A stretch of 64,000 bases of DNA from Mucilaginibacter phenanthrenivorans. GTDB taxonomy: Bacteria; Bacteroidota; Bacteroidia; Sphingobacteriales; Sphingobacteriaceae. Below are positions 18,432-25,892 of this stretch, one piece after another. The DNA is taken from assembly GCF_024721155.1 (NCBI RefSeq), contig NZ_JAHVAP010000012.1:124001-188000 (forward strand), written 5' to 3'. Within the stretch, counting starts at the first letter, position 1, and the number at the start of each line of letters is the position of its first letter. The notes beneath the pieces are model-generated. The model saw only the letters and a program-made list of their open reading frames with translations, did no database searches and was not told where the DNA came from. The position numbers and the translations under genes were made by a program.

Positions 18432-18776
18432 CTAAGCAGTTGCCCAAATTACTTTTCCCTTTCTGATAAAAAAATGGCTGCGACATCCATCGTTTTTCCA
18501 AACAGAAGGGGATAGGGTTACTCTGCTCTTTGAATCAAACTTGACTACCCAATTTGGTTCATAATTTTTCATTAAGGACAAGTTTAATACCTCACCACAA
18601 CCGCAGGGGCATTTTAGCAATGCCCATTTTAACAAGCCCTTAGTTCCTACAAAAGTTATCCATTTTACTGTAATTTTTGCCGGATCTGGTCTTGCAGAAA
18701 CGATTTCATAACCAATATCAATTTCATGAAGCAGAAACAAAACCTTGTTCCAGCATCTTATTCTGAATTTGCTCAT
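18432..18776 (-). CDS. DUF6527 family protein of the ubiquitin-like operon
   Basis: 114 aa. The pattern CPCGCG (C56, C58, C60), then LSPSVW and CRSHFFI (C98, H101), then the final IW, is that of DUF6527, a family repeatedly found with bacterial multi-ubiquitin operons. The cysteines and histidine probably form a zinc site; a peptidase role for this family has been proposed, as far as I recall, but nothing in the sequence proves it. The gene is the last of four tightly packed minus-strand genes, 3 bp after the JAB-E1 gene, and ends directly at a transposase remnant. Confidence 0.82.
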   Translation of the reverse strand: MSKFRIRCWNKVLFLLHEIDIGYEIVSARPDPAKITVKWITFVGTKGLLKWALLKCPCGCGEVLNLSLMKNYEPNWVVKFDSKSRVTLSPSVWKNDGCRSHFFIRKGKVIWATA

Positions 18777-18779
18777 TCG

Positions 18780-20189
18780 TTAATTTATTTGATCAAGAAA
18801 TGGGGTCATATCTCCACGGCCCCAATATTCGTCTGAACCACAAATAGGGCAATCTTCGTCTGGACTGATGTGCGGCCGTCGGTCAATGCCTTTGTCAAAA
18901 AATCTTATAATATGTTTTTCAACGCCATTCGTTTTAAAACCCGTTAAACGGTTAATCAATTCGTTAACTGCCATGGTAGCCACTTCACTTGTAAACGTAA
19001 TCACTGCCGGGCTGGGATTATTTTCGCCTATTACGTAAGCTTCCTCTTTTTGTCGCAAATAACCAACAGGATCATTGCGCTTCAAATCTTCTTCGCGAGC
19101 TAATTGCCGATTCACAATATTTCTACATAATAGGCAGGTATTTCCAGGCTGTACAATGGTCACCCTTCCCTGTAATGTTTCAAGTTGCTCTTTCCGATCT
19201 TTTGCAGGATCAATTACAATACCCATGTCAATAACCGGAACCAGAAAAAAGTGCGCAAACCTATTCATTAAGATACGGCCCGAATTGTCATCAGTGCAAC
19301 TAAATATGATGTCACAAGTTTTCAGAGCATCGCGCACCTGTGCATTTACTACCCATTCTTCTATTTTTCTGATACGACAGCCAATGCCAATATTAGCTAA
19401 AAACTTCGCCAAAACTGCTGCTTTAGATTTCCCGAGGTCGGCATCGCTCGAGGTTGCTCCATGAAGCCGACTCAAATTGCTTCGCTCGACCAAGTCTTTA
19501 TCAACTAATAAGATTTGGCCAACACCCAGCCTTGCAAGTAAATGTGCGGTAGCAGAACCAGTGGCACCATTACCAACGACCGCAATGCGTAATTTGGATA
19601 AGTCTGCGTTTAAACTAGGTCCAAATGCCAGTTGCTGGCGACTGAATTCTTCTTTGGCAATGACTGTGTATTTACCCTTATAATAAAAGTTATATCGACT
19701 GCCCATTACTCTAATAAAATCAATTTGGTGGTAAACCAAATTGCTGGTACAGGCTCTTGCTGTCAACACCCCGCTGCAAGTTATGATTAGGCTTAAGTTT
19801 GGTAATATGCCACCATTACGGCTATATATCATTTCGAATAACTCTTTTTCATGCTTATCATCAATTTCTGAAAATTGCTCATGTCCTTCTGGATGAGAAT
19901 GCACCAAACAGATACGCAGATTGTTTTCTTTCGCCCTTTTCATGGCTTTTCTGAATATCGCAGTATCCCAGTTTACCATAGCCGAAGTATGTGAATTAAT
20001 TTGATTATCGGGGATAGGAATGATCTCCTTTGACAGGAAACGCATTTCGCTTCCACCGTCCCAAATATCGTTCGAGGCTTCTGAAAATCCGCACATTAAA
20101 ATTGCAGGCCGTTCATAGCCATCTGGTTTTAGAACTAACTGTTTTAGTTCCGTCAAGTGATGCTCCTGTAAGGTTAGTGTGTACCTCAT
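18780..20189 (-). CDS. JAB peptidase-ThiF/E1-like adenylyltransferase fusion
   Basis: 469 aa with two enzymes in one chain. Residues about 1-150 are a JAB/MPN metalloprotease: E37, then H97-S-H99 and S107/D110 (HSHPEGHEQFSEID) form the zinc and catalytic set. Residues about 195-420 are a ThiF/E1-type domain: VVGNGATGSATAHLLARLG (ATP-binding glycine loop 206-211), LLVDKDLVERSNLSRL with D230, N238 and R241, and structural zinc cysteines C352/C355 and C447/C450. The E1 half would adenylate the Ubl C-terminus; the JAB half would cut Ubl from precursors or conjugates. The start overlaps the E2 stop (ATGA). Confidence 0.92.
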   Translation of the reverse strand: MRYTLTLQEHHLTELKQLVLKPDGYERPAILMCGFSEASNDIWDGGSEMRFLSKEIIPIPDNQINSHTSAMVNWDTAIFRKAMKRAKENNLRICLVHSHPEGHEQFSEIDDKHEKELFEMIYSRNGGILPNLSLIITCSGVLTARACTSNLVYHQIDFIRVMGSRYNFYYKGKYTVIAKEEFSRQQLAFGPSLNADLSKLRIAVVGNGATGSATAHLLARLGVGQILLVDKDLVERSNLSRLHGATSSDADLGKSKAAVLAKFLANIGIGCRIRKIEEWVVNAQVRDALKTCDIIFSCTDDNSGRILMNRFAHFFLVPVIDMGIVIDPAKDRKEQLETLQGRVTIVQPGNTCLLCRNIVNRQLAREEDLKRNDPVGYLRQKEEAYVIGENNPSPAVITFTSEVATMAVNELINRLTGFKTNGVEKHIIRFFDKGIDRRPHISPDEDCPICGSDEYWGRGDMTPFLDQIN

Positions 20190-20581
20190 GCTGCAACGTT
20201 TAATGCGAGATAAACTCGTTGTAAATAAGTATGTATTCCGTCTTTACCGGCCCGCCAATTTTCGGCAGGAGCATGTCTAGACCATTGTTGCCATTTTTCT
20301 GAAAAATGAGTCGGAAACTGGTCAGCCTGCGCGGGGTAGATATTGGTGGCCTTTAATTTTAATTCTGGAAGGAAATAAAACATATCAGGCGGTACATCCG
20401 GATAACCTGTCGGCAATATAATTAATAATGAAGATTTATCCTGAGTGAATTTACCCTCTGGCACAATTGTAAAATCATCGAGAACGAGGCCTTTGACGGC
20501 CCCGCTCTCGATTTCCCTGAACTTAATCTGTTTGGCTTTCAAATAAGCTCGGTCTTTTGATGGCAAAAATGAACTATCCAT
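20186..20581 (-). CDS. Prokaryotic E2-like (Prok-E2_E type) protein, cysteine-free
   Basis: 131 aa starting at the ATG at 20581, which overlaps the end of the tandem-Ubl gene (ATGGATAG). The UBC-like fold is recognisable from LLIILPTGYPDVPPDMFYF, the E2 hallmark of strands plus the YPxxPP turn, and WSRHAPAENWRAG, the conserved His/Trp segment of the E family. The protein contains no cysteine at all, so it cannot carry a classical E2 thioester; it may instead be a scaffold, use a serine or histidine (S101, H103), or help the E1 transfer directly. Family assignment good; mechanism open. Confidence 0.82.
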   Translation of the reverse strand: MDSSFLPSKDRAYLKAKQIKFREIESGAVKGLVLDDFTIVPEGKFTQDKSSLLIILPTGYPDVPPDMFYFLPELKLKATNIYPAQADQFPTHFSEKWQQWSRHAPAENWRAGKDGIHTYLQRVYLALNVAA

Positions 20582-21047
20582 TAGTCGTATTCGGTTTACA
20601 GCCATAAAATGATTCGATACCTGGGCGAGCAAGGTCAACCCTAGTGTCATCTTTAATTAACTCATCCTCGAAAGGGCCGTGTATAGAAAGGAAAATCTCA
20701 TAATCCATTGGAATATTTCCTAATTTCCTAATTTCTGCACCCAGGATATACTGACGGTCCGTTTCAAACTCCTTACCATCGATAATAAATTTGAGTTTCT
20801 TTTTGATGTAAAAACCTTCAATTCCCGGACGGGCTATGTCAACTTCTTCGTCATCCTTGATCGGTTCATCTTTCCACGGGCTGGAAATGGTCAGAAAAAG
20901 CTCTGATTCGAGCGGTAAGCCTCCAAGTTTTTTTACCTCTTTTCCAGTGATATACTGTTTTCCCCACTCGTACGGCTTATCTTCGATAGTCAACGATAAA
21001 ACATTCTTGGCCGTTGAAAGGTCTGCCCCCTTATTTACATTTTCCAT
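20574..21047 (-). CDS. Multi-ubiquitin protein with two tandem Ubl domains
   Basis: 157 aa with an internal duplication. Domain 1 (about 16-80) and domain 2 (about 84-149) share the skeleton F-x-I-D-G-K-x-(W/F), QYI-x-G-x-E-(V/I)-x-K-L-G, and end in DIARPGIEGFY and DLARPGIESFYG. This is the multi-ubiquitin domain family. The chain ends in glycine (KPNTTNG), and a glycine also follows FY in domain 2, so either the native C-terminus or one exposed by JAB or DUF6527 cleavage could be adenylated by the E1. First gene of the operon; its promoter (TAGATTTG, minus strand, 21075-21082) lies in the shared operator region. Confidence 0.88.
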   Translation of the reverse strand: MENVNKGADLSTAKNVLSLTIEDKPYEWGKQYITGKEVKKLGGLPLESELFLTISSPWKDEPIKDDEEVDIARPGIEGFYIKKKLKFIIDGKEFETDRQYILGAEIRKLGNIPMDYEIFLSIHGPFEDELIKDDTRVDLARPGIESFYGCKPNTTNG

Positions 21048-21253
21048 ATTATGATATTTATTAAAACTCTGCTACAAATCTAATGCAATTGCTTGATAAA
21101 ATAAGCGTTTGCTAAATAAATATTTTATATTTTTAGCAAGCGCTTGAATATCAATTGATAAATTTATCAGGCGCTTGCTAAATTTAAATATAATTTAGCA
21201 TTTGCTTATTATATTTAGATTATTTAGTTTTGCATACGCAAAACTTTTAAGCC
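21048..21253. promoter_or_regulatory. Divergent promoter region with repeated operator arms
   Basis: The arm consensus is about TTTAGCAAGCGCTT. It occurs as AAGCGTTTGCTAAA at 21103-21116, facing TTTAGCAAGCGCTT at 21132-21145 (one mismatch), and again as GCGCTTGCTAAAT near 21171-21183, facing ATTTAGCATTTGC at 21193-21205. A separate perfect palindrome TGATAAATTTATCA is at 21156-21169. Rightward promoter: TTTG at 21201-21204 and TAGTTTTG at 21225-21232. Leftward -7 box: TAGATTTG at 21075-21082. The arms therefore cover the -33 regions of both promoters, as expected for a repressor that silences both the Ubl operon and its own gene. Confidence 0.75.
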
Positions 21254-21598
21254 ATGGAAAATACAATAGGAAAGATTTTAAAGGAAGCCAGGGAACTAAG
21301 AAGGCTGTCTTTAAGAGAAGTGGAAATACAATCTGGAGTGTCTAATGCTTACTTGAGTCAATTAGAGAATGACAAAATAAAGAAACCTTCAGCTAATACC
21401 TTATATAAGTTATCAGAGCTCTTTAATATCAATTTTGACGATTTGATGGTGGCTGCCGGAATAGTTGAAAAGAAAAAAGACTCTTCTAAAACAGAGGGGC
21501 ACTTTGCTTTTTCATCTGAAAATCTAACCGGAGATGAAGAAAAGAGACTTATAGAGTATCTGAAATTTTTACGATACCAGCAAAAAGATGATAAATGA
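21254..21598 (+). CDS. XRE-family HTH repressor of the Ubl island
   Basis: 114 aa; residues 5-65 are a Cro/C1-type helix-turn-helix (LKEARELRRLSLREVEIQSGVSNAYLSQLENDKIKKPSANTLYKLSELF). The charged C-terminal tail (about 75-114) probably dimerises or is recognised by the next gene's product. It is divergent from the ubiquitin-like operon, and the intervening operators are palindromic, so it is the probable repressor of both. Its stop overlaps the start of the ImmA/IrrE gene by 11 bases. The HTH plus metallopeptidase pair resembles CapH/CapP switches of CBASS loci. Confidence 0.88.
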   Translation: MENTIGKILKEARELRRLSLREVEIQSGVSNAYLSQLENDKIKKPSANTLYKLSELFNINFDDLMVAAGIVEKKKDSSKTEGHFAFSSENLTGDEEKRLIEYLKFLRYQQKDDK

Positions 21599-22481
21599 CA
21601 AAAAGAAAAAAGATATCGAAAATATAGTTTTTGATGCACTTTCCAAAAGTAAAGCGTTAGGCGTTTTTCCAACACCTGTAGACAAGATTTTGCAATACGC
21701 GGAGTTGCGTGTAAACTCTGGTGTTGATTTAAGCCAAATACCGAACAATTTTTTTGCCAAATCAGGTTTGCTAATAAGAAGACTAGCTACTAAGGGTGTT
21801 GCTAAAGTTCGAGGCGTTTTGGATAGCAGGGAGAAATTAATTTATCTCGATTTAACCCAATCAGAACAAAGAAAGAAGTTTGTGAAGCTGCATGAAACCG
21901 GCCACGAATTGTGTACTTGGCAAGGTAGACTTCATGATTTTCTGGATGACGACGAAACCTTAGATCCCGATATTAAAGAACAGTTTGAAGCTGAAGCAAA
22001 CTTTTTTGCTTCAGCTTCATTATTTCAATTAAATCTTTTTAATGATCAAATGGATATATTACCACTTGAATTGGCCTCTGCAATGCAATTAGCTAAAATA
22101 TTCGGGTCGTCAATTCATGCAGCACTAAGGAGATATGTTGAACAAAGCAGTAAAAGGTGTGCCCTGTTAGTTTTAAATAAGGAAATCAATATCGGTTATG
22201 GGTTTCCTCAGTTTACAGTTCGAACCTATGTTCAGTCAAATAACTTTACAAACGATTTTGGCGTGCTTGGTTGGGGGCCAGACCTATCTCTGGAAATCCC
22301 CTTTATCCAGGACTATTATTCCAATCGAAAATTTCTAAAAAGTGAAATAACAATTCTTACTGACGACAACTCCATCGAATGTAATTATCACTTTTTTTGT
22401 AATGGCTATAATGCTTTCGTCTTTATTTTTCCTAGTGGAGAAAAAATCAAAACGAAAACTCGTATCATAATTAGTTCATAA
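21588..22481 (+). CDS. ImmA/IrrE family metallopeptidase (CapP-like)
   Basis: 297 aa. The zinc motif is HETGH at residues 102-106, and EAEANFFAS (E135) downstream supplies the third ligand, as in ImmA/IrrE peptidases. The C-terminal 130 residues (LLVLNKEINIGYGFPQFTVR onwards) look like a GAF-like sensing domain, as in IrrE/CapP. In known cases such a peptidase cleaves the partner XRE repressor after DNA damage or phage infection. Overlap with the HTH gene supports that role here, releasing the ubiquitin-like operon; this is inference. Its stop overlaps the convergent TPR gene end by 6 bp. Confidence 0.88.
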   Translation: MINDKKKKDIENIVFDALSKSKALGVFPTPVDKILQYAELRVNSGVDLSQIPNNFFAKSGLLIRRLATKGVAKVRGVLDSREKLIYLDLTQSEQRKKFVKLHETGHELCTWQGRLHDFLDDDETLDPDIKEQFEAEANFFASASLFQLNLFNDQMDILPLELASAMQLAKIFGSSIHAALRRYVEQSSKRCALLVLNKEINIGYGFPQFTVRTYVQSNNFTNDFGVLGWGPDLSLEIPFIQDYYSNRKFLKSEITILTDDNSIECNYHFFCNGYNAFVFIFPSGEKIKTKTRIIISS

Positions 22482-24026
22482 GATTAATTTATCTTTGAAT
22501 AACTCAATGCGATTTTTTAGGTTACTGACAAGTACGGTTAAGTATTCTTCTTTGAGACCCTTCAATTCCTCGGCAAGCTTGTCAATTTTTGACAGTTGAT
22601 AAACGGGGAACTCTTCATATTCTAGTTGGATGCTTAGATGATGAAAATCTGCAAGGAATTTTAACTTTTTATCCTTTATTTTATCAGCCTGCTGGCTGGC
22701 TTCATTATATAATCTTTCACCATTCTCGGTATATCCCAATTTATACATTAATAAACCTTTTGTAGCGGAGTAGATAACCTTTTCGCGGTCATTTAGGTTT
22801 TGAATATTTATTCTGTTGATTATATTTTGCGCTTTTTGAGGTTCGTCTTGTTTTAGATATGAAAAAGCCATATTATTCATTAAAGTAAAATCTCCGGGCG
22901 TTGCCTTTAGACCATACCTACAGATTTTTATGGCATCGTCAAAGTTTTCAAGAATTGAACTTGCAATAAATGAACCAAAGCCAGCTGGATCTCGTGAAAA
23001 TGGTTGGTCAATAAACCACTGAATAGTATTGGTGTACGCTTGATTCCATTGTTTATTGTTAAAATAAAAATAAGCTTTTGCCTCCGATATATGTGAGACC
23101 TTTTCAAATGTTGATTGGGTTAAATTAAGATCAGAAACTTGGGGCCTCGCCCAAACGGCTTGTGCCAATGAATTGTCATTCGGGCTGATAAGTGAATAAT
23201 TATATAATTTGCGAGAATTTTTGACATTACCAGAGTATAGTTCCTGTGTTGCTAACGCAGAAAATAATTCATTCAATTCGTACGGTGAATAATTCTTTGA
23301 ATTGGTTAATTCCAGCCCTCTTTTTATATGGAAAGAACTTTTATTATCCAAAGTGGAGATTCCAATATCAGCACTAATTAGCCATGGGTCTATGGAAAAG
23401 GAAGGATTAAGTTTTAAAACTTTTCTTGCCATTTTAAGATCACCGGAATGTGTAAAATACCGCGATACCACTCTGCTCACATATCTATTGTTGGGTGCCA
23501 ATTGCAATCCTACCGCGATACATCTTTCAGCGGCTTGCTCTTTGCCAATGATTAAATAAAGTCTTGCTAATTCCAGCCAACTTATTGGATTGTTGGGATT
23601 ATTGGATACTGACTGTCTAAATTTTTTAATTAATTGCCCTATAATTGAATCAAATTTTTCAAAACTTGTGTTGGGCTCTTCTTCAATCTTTAAAGGATTA
23701 ACAATTAATACACTGTTGGAAAAATGTTTTATTGATGGCGCTATATTTAGCTTTCCGGATTTTAAAAAACTAGCCGTTTCGAACAAACTGTTTTCATCAT
23801 CGACTATATAAGATGAATTTAGCAATTCTATCGCAGCGCTAATTGTCTGATTTATTTTCCAATCGAATATTTTTTGCTGGTGTTGGATTGAATTAATGAA
23901 GTCTGATTGGGTAGTTACTTTTGTGTTAGTAATTGGAGAGAGCTCTCCCAAACTCAAAGTTTCATTAAATTCTCTCCATCGAGGTATTACGTTTCGGATT
24001 GTATTATTCAGATTTGAGCTTGACAT
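22476..24026 (-). CDS. TPR-repeat protein paired with Ser/Thr kinase
   Basis: 516 aa, no signal peptide. Several TPR-like helix pairs are visible: NPISWLELARLYLIIGKEQAAERCIAVGLQLAPN (about 146-180), the HSGDLKMARKVLKLNP and DDAIKICRYGLKATPGDFTLMNNMAFSYLK segments, and ENGERLYNEASQQAD near the end. The N-terminal 130 residues are unassigned. It starts 2 bp after the kinase stop, so both are one operon, and probably serves as a kinase partner or substrate scaffold. The low-G+C composition matches the island. Exact family not recognised. Confidence 0.78.
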   Translation of the reverse strand: MSSSNLNNTIRNVIPRWREFNETLSLGELSPITNTKVTTQSDFINSIQHQQKIFDWKINQTISAAIELLNSSYIVDDENSLFETASFLKSGKLNIAPSIKHFSNSVLIVNPLKIEEEPNTSFEKFDSIIGQLIKKFRQSVSNNPNNPISWLELARLYLIIGKEQAAERCIAVGLQLAPNNRYVSRVVSRYFTHSGDLKMARKVLKLNPSFSIDPWLISADIGISTLDNKSSFHIKRGLELTNSKNYSPYELNELFSALATQELYSGNVKNSRKLYNYSLISPNDNSLAQAVWARPQVSDLNLTQSTFEKVSHISEAKAYFYFNNKQWNQAYTNTIQWFIDQPFSRDPAGFGSFIASSILENFDDAIKICRYGLKATPGDFTLMNNMAFSYLKQDEPQKAQNIINRINIQNLNDREKVIYSATKGLLMYKLGYTENGERLYNEASQQADKIKDKKLKFLADFHHLSIQLEYEEFPVYQLSKIDKLAEELKGLKEEYLTVLVSNLKNRIELFKDKLIL

Positions 24027-24028
24027 AC

Positions 24029-25084
24029 TTAGTTTGATAGGAGCTTTCTTTCAAATTTTCTTATCAATCTGTCAAAAGCAGAAATGTAGCGTTCTAAGCT
24101 AATTGTACTGTTTTTAGTTTCGATTGTTTTAGGATGACCTCTCTTAACAGGATTTGGGTCGCAAAGCTGATAAACCAATTCGCCAAGTGCTACTCCCAAT
24201 TCCTCGTTGTCTACATGATTTTTAAAAAATTCGACAGATTGTTCCAAGGACACATATAGATACGGAAGCACTTCCCTATATGTTTGTGACCAATTATTCC
24301 AATTATGTTCTGGGCTGATAAACTGTTTCATGACAGTTGTCATGCTCATTTGTGTATATAAAAACACAATCATGCTTCCTAGTTGATAAGCGTCACTCGC
24401 GACACGTCTAAAAACCCAGTCAGATTGAACCGATTTATATAATGCTTCTGGTGGCGCATAAGATAAGTCGCCCGCAAATGCTAACATTCCAAATGGTGTT
24501 ACTTCACCTCTTATATCTGCCCTTCCTAAATCGCCGAGTTTATGTTTTTTTTCTTTTAGAACTAAGACATTTGAGGGTTTAACATCTTGGTGGGAGATTC
24601 CGACATTATGGAGTTGAAATAAAGCAACAGTAATACTATGTAAAATAGTTAGATTTAAAATATGATTAATTGATCCGGAAAAATCAAGTTGAGAATAGAT
24701 ATCTCCGTCAGCTAACTCCAAAATAATATAGGGGACAGGGACGGAGCTGTCTGGTTCAGGTGGGATATTACCAGCCTCAACAATAGTTATAATACGGCTT
24801 AATTTTTTATTCTGGCACATTTCAAGTATGCTCTGCTCAAAATTAAACATCTGAATAAGCTTAGCCATCGCCTTTACCGAATCTTCAGCATGTAAAGCGC
24901 GTGAAAAATCTAATGCTTTTAAAAAAGCTTTTTCGCCAGTTTCCGTATTCAAAACGTGGTACGAGTATGAAAAGTTTCCACCGGTACTGAAGGGGGTTTT
25001 TTGAACCGCCTTTTGAACAACCCAATTATTTTTAAGGATCTTGCCTTCTAAGTAAAAAGCTGGGGTTTGAATTTGTGATATCAA
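24029..25084 (-). CDS. Soluble Ser/Thr (Hanks-type) protein kinase
   Basis: 351 aa. Kinase landmarks: Lys in FLKALDF (K56, VAIK position), hinge IILELADGDIY (about 120-130), catalytic loop HQDVKPSNVLVL (H165-Q-D167, K169, N172; HQD instead of HRD), and DLG (D185-G187) instead of DFG. APPEALYKS corresponds to APE. Because catalytic Asp, Lys, Asn and the Mg-binding Asp are all present, it should be active. No transmembrane or extracellular part is seen. It is the first gene of a kinase-TPR operon adjacent to the ubiquitin-like island and may be a separate phage-defence module; that function is inference. Confidence 0.88.
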   Translation of the reverse strand: MISQIQTPAFYLEGKILKNNWVVQKAVQKTPFSTGGNFSYSYHVLNTETGEKAFLKALDFSRALHAEDSVKAMAKLIQMFNFEQSILEMCQNKKLSRIITIVEAGNIPPEPDSSVPVPYIILELADGDIYSQLDFSGSINHILNLTILHSITVALFQLHNVGISHQDVKPSNVLVLKEKKHKLGDLGRADIRGEVTPFGMLAFAGDLSYAPPEALYKSVQSDWVFRRVASDAYQLGSMIVFLYTQMSMTTVMKQFISPEHNWNNWSQTYREVLPYLYVSLEQSVEFFKNHVDNEELGVALGELVYQLCDPNPVKRGHPKTIETKNSTISLERYISAFDRLIRKFERKLLSN

Positions 25085-25169
25085 AGTTTAATATTTGGTA
25101 ATCAAATTTAACAATAATATGCAAGTAACATTACTTGTCAACGAAGATTAATTAATACTAAGGCCTTTC

Positions 25170-25400
25170 CTTCGCCCGTTCAAGCATTTTGCCTGAATGC
25201 CAACAAGTTTAAGCGCCCCGCTTAAATTCAAATCAATAACTAATCTTCAACGGGCCTTCCACATTGGCACTGCTATACCAATATTCATGTGCTGCATCCA
25301 CAAATCCCGCCCTTACCGGTCCAAAGGACTGCCCCGGAGATTTTCATGAATGTAACCGATCTTCTGATCAATTACCGCCGGCGAATAAAGTAATGTCGGG
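25170..25400 (-). pseudogene. IS200-like transposase 3' remnant with hairpin, copy B
   Basis: On the minus strand the segment encodes VIDQKIGYIHENL, then about 20 inserted bases shift the frame, then PVRAGFVDAAHEYWYSSANV and EGPLKISY followed by a stop. This is the C-terminal end of an IS200-like/RAYT transposase. Just beyond it lies the hairpin TTTAAGCG-ccc-CGCTTAAA at 25208-25226. The 3' 110 bp match the remnant at 18324-18431. The gene is broken and lacks its N-terminal catalytic part. Confidence 0.78.
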
Positions 25401-25440
25401 GTAATTTCCACCCCTGCGCCGCAAGCGCTTTCCCTTTTTT

Positions 25441-25470
25441 CGCTGCCGCATAGCCTCCCTTGTGGCCCGC
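25441..25470. repeat. Dispersed repeat fragment shared with 59.1 kb
   Basis: CGCTGCCGCATAGCCTCCC and then TTGTGGCCCGC match the arms of the inverted repeat at 59111-59267, with small gaps. It lies just beyond the transposase remnant B. The remaining gap 25471-25657 shows nothing that I can identify. Confidence 0.6.
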
Positions 25471-25657
25471 AGACAAGTATCGAGGTAATAGGTATTAAAC
25501 TATCTAACACACTATTTTAAAAAATATAAATTACTGTCTCCACCTTTTTCCGGGGTAAACTAATACCAGGGCTATTCATTAAAAGTACAAATCTCTTTTT
25601 GCAATCCATACAGCCTAAAGGAATGGTATAGAAAGTATCAGCGGCAGAAGAAGAAGC

Positions 25658-25688
25658 TTGCTGATATTAAACCTTATCAGTAGCTTTG
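25658..25688 (+). promoter_or_regulatory. Promoter with internal operator for toxin-antitoxin-like pair
   Basis: TTG at 25658-25660 and TAGCTTTG at 25681-25688 fit the Bacteroidota -33/-7 consensus with a 20-base spacer. The spacer itself is bounded by a perfect inverted repeat, CTGATA at 25661-25666 and TATCAG at 25675-25680, an apt place for an autoregulating antitoxin complex. Confidence 0.65.
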
Positions 25689-25726
25689 TGTTAATGAATT
25701 GAGAGATAACAAAGACTTCTATAATT

Positions 25727-25888
25727 ATGAGTGAAAAAGACCTGCAGATACTGATAGAGCTAGCTAAGAAGTTAGAGAAGGGCCTAACAAAGGAAGAGGC
25801 ACTTAGGTCATTTGTTGCGGCGGGTATACTGGATGAGGCAGGTAACTACACACAGCCTTACAAAGAACTCGGAAAAATAGAGGGCTAG
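25727..25888 (+). CDS. Small 53-aa protein, probable antitoxin
   Basis: This short gene encodes MSEKDLQILIELAKKL and on to PYKELGKIEG, 53 aa. The N-terminal helix is highly charged (EKGLTKEEALRSF) and the C-terminal part is extended (YTQPYKELG), as in small antitoxin tails that bind a toxin. It has its own well-formed promoter and ends 4 bases before the start of an ADP-ribosyltransferase-like gene. Translation was read directly and contains no internal stops. The antitoxin role is inferred from position and size. Confidence 0.65.
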   Translation: MSEKDLQILIELAKKLEKGLTKEEALRSFVAAGILDEAGNYTQPYKELGKIEG

Positions 25889-25892
25889 CATT

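Noticed and set aside
20574..21047. ThiS/MoaD-type sulphur carrier for cofactor synthesis
   Set aside because: There are two Ubl domains, no thi or moa genes in the neighbourhood, and the E1 is fused to a JAB peptidase; this points to a conjugation-type system.
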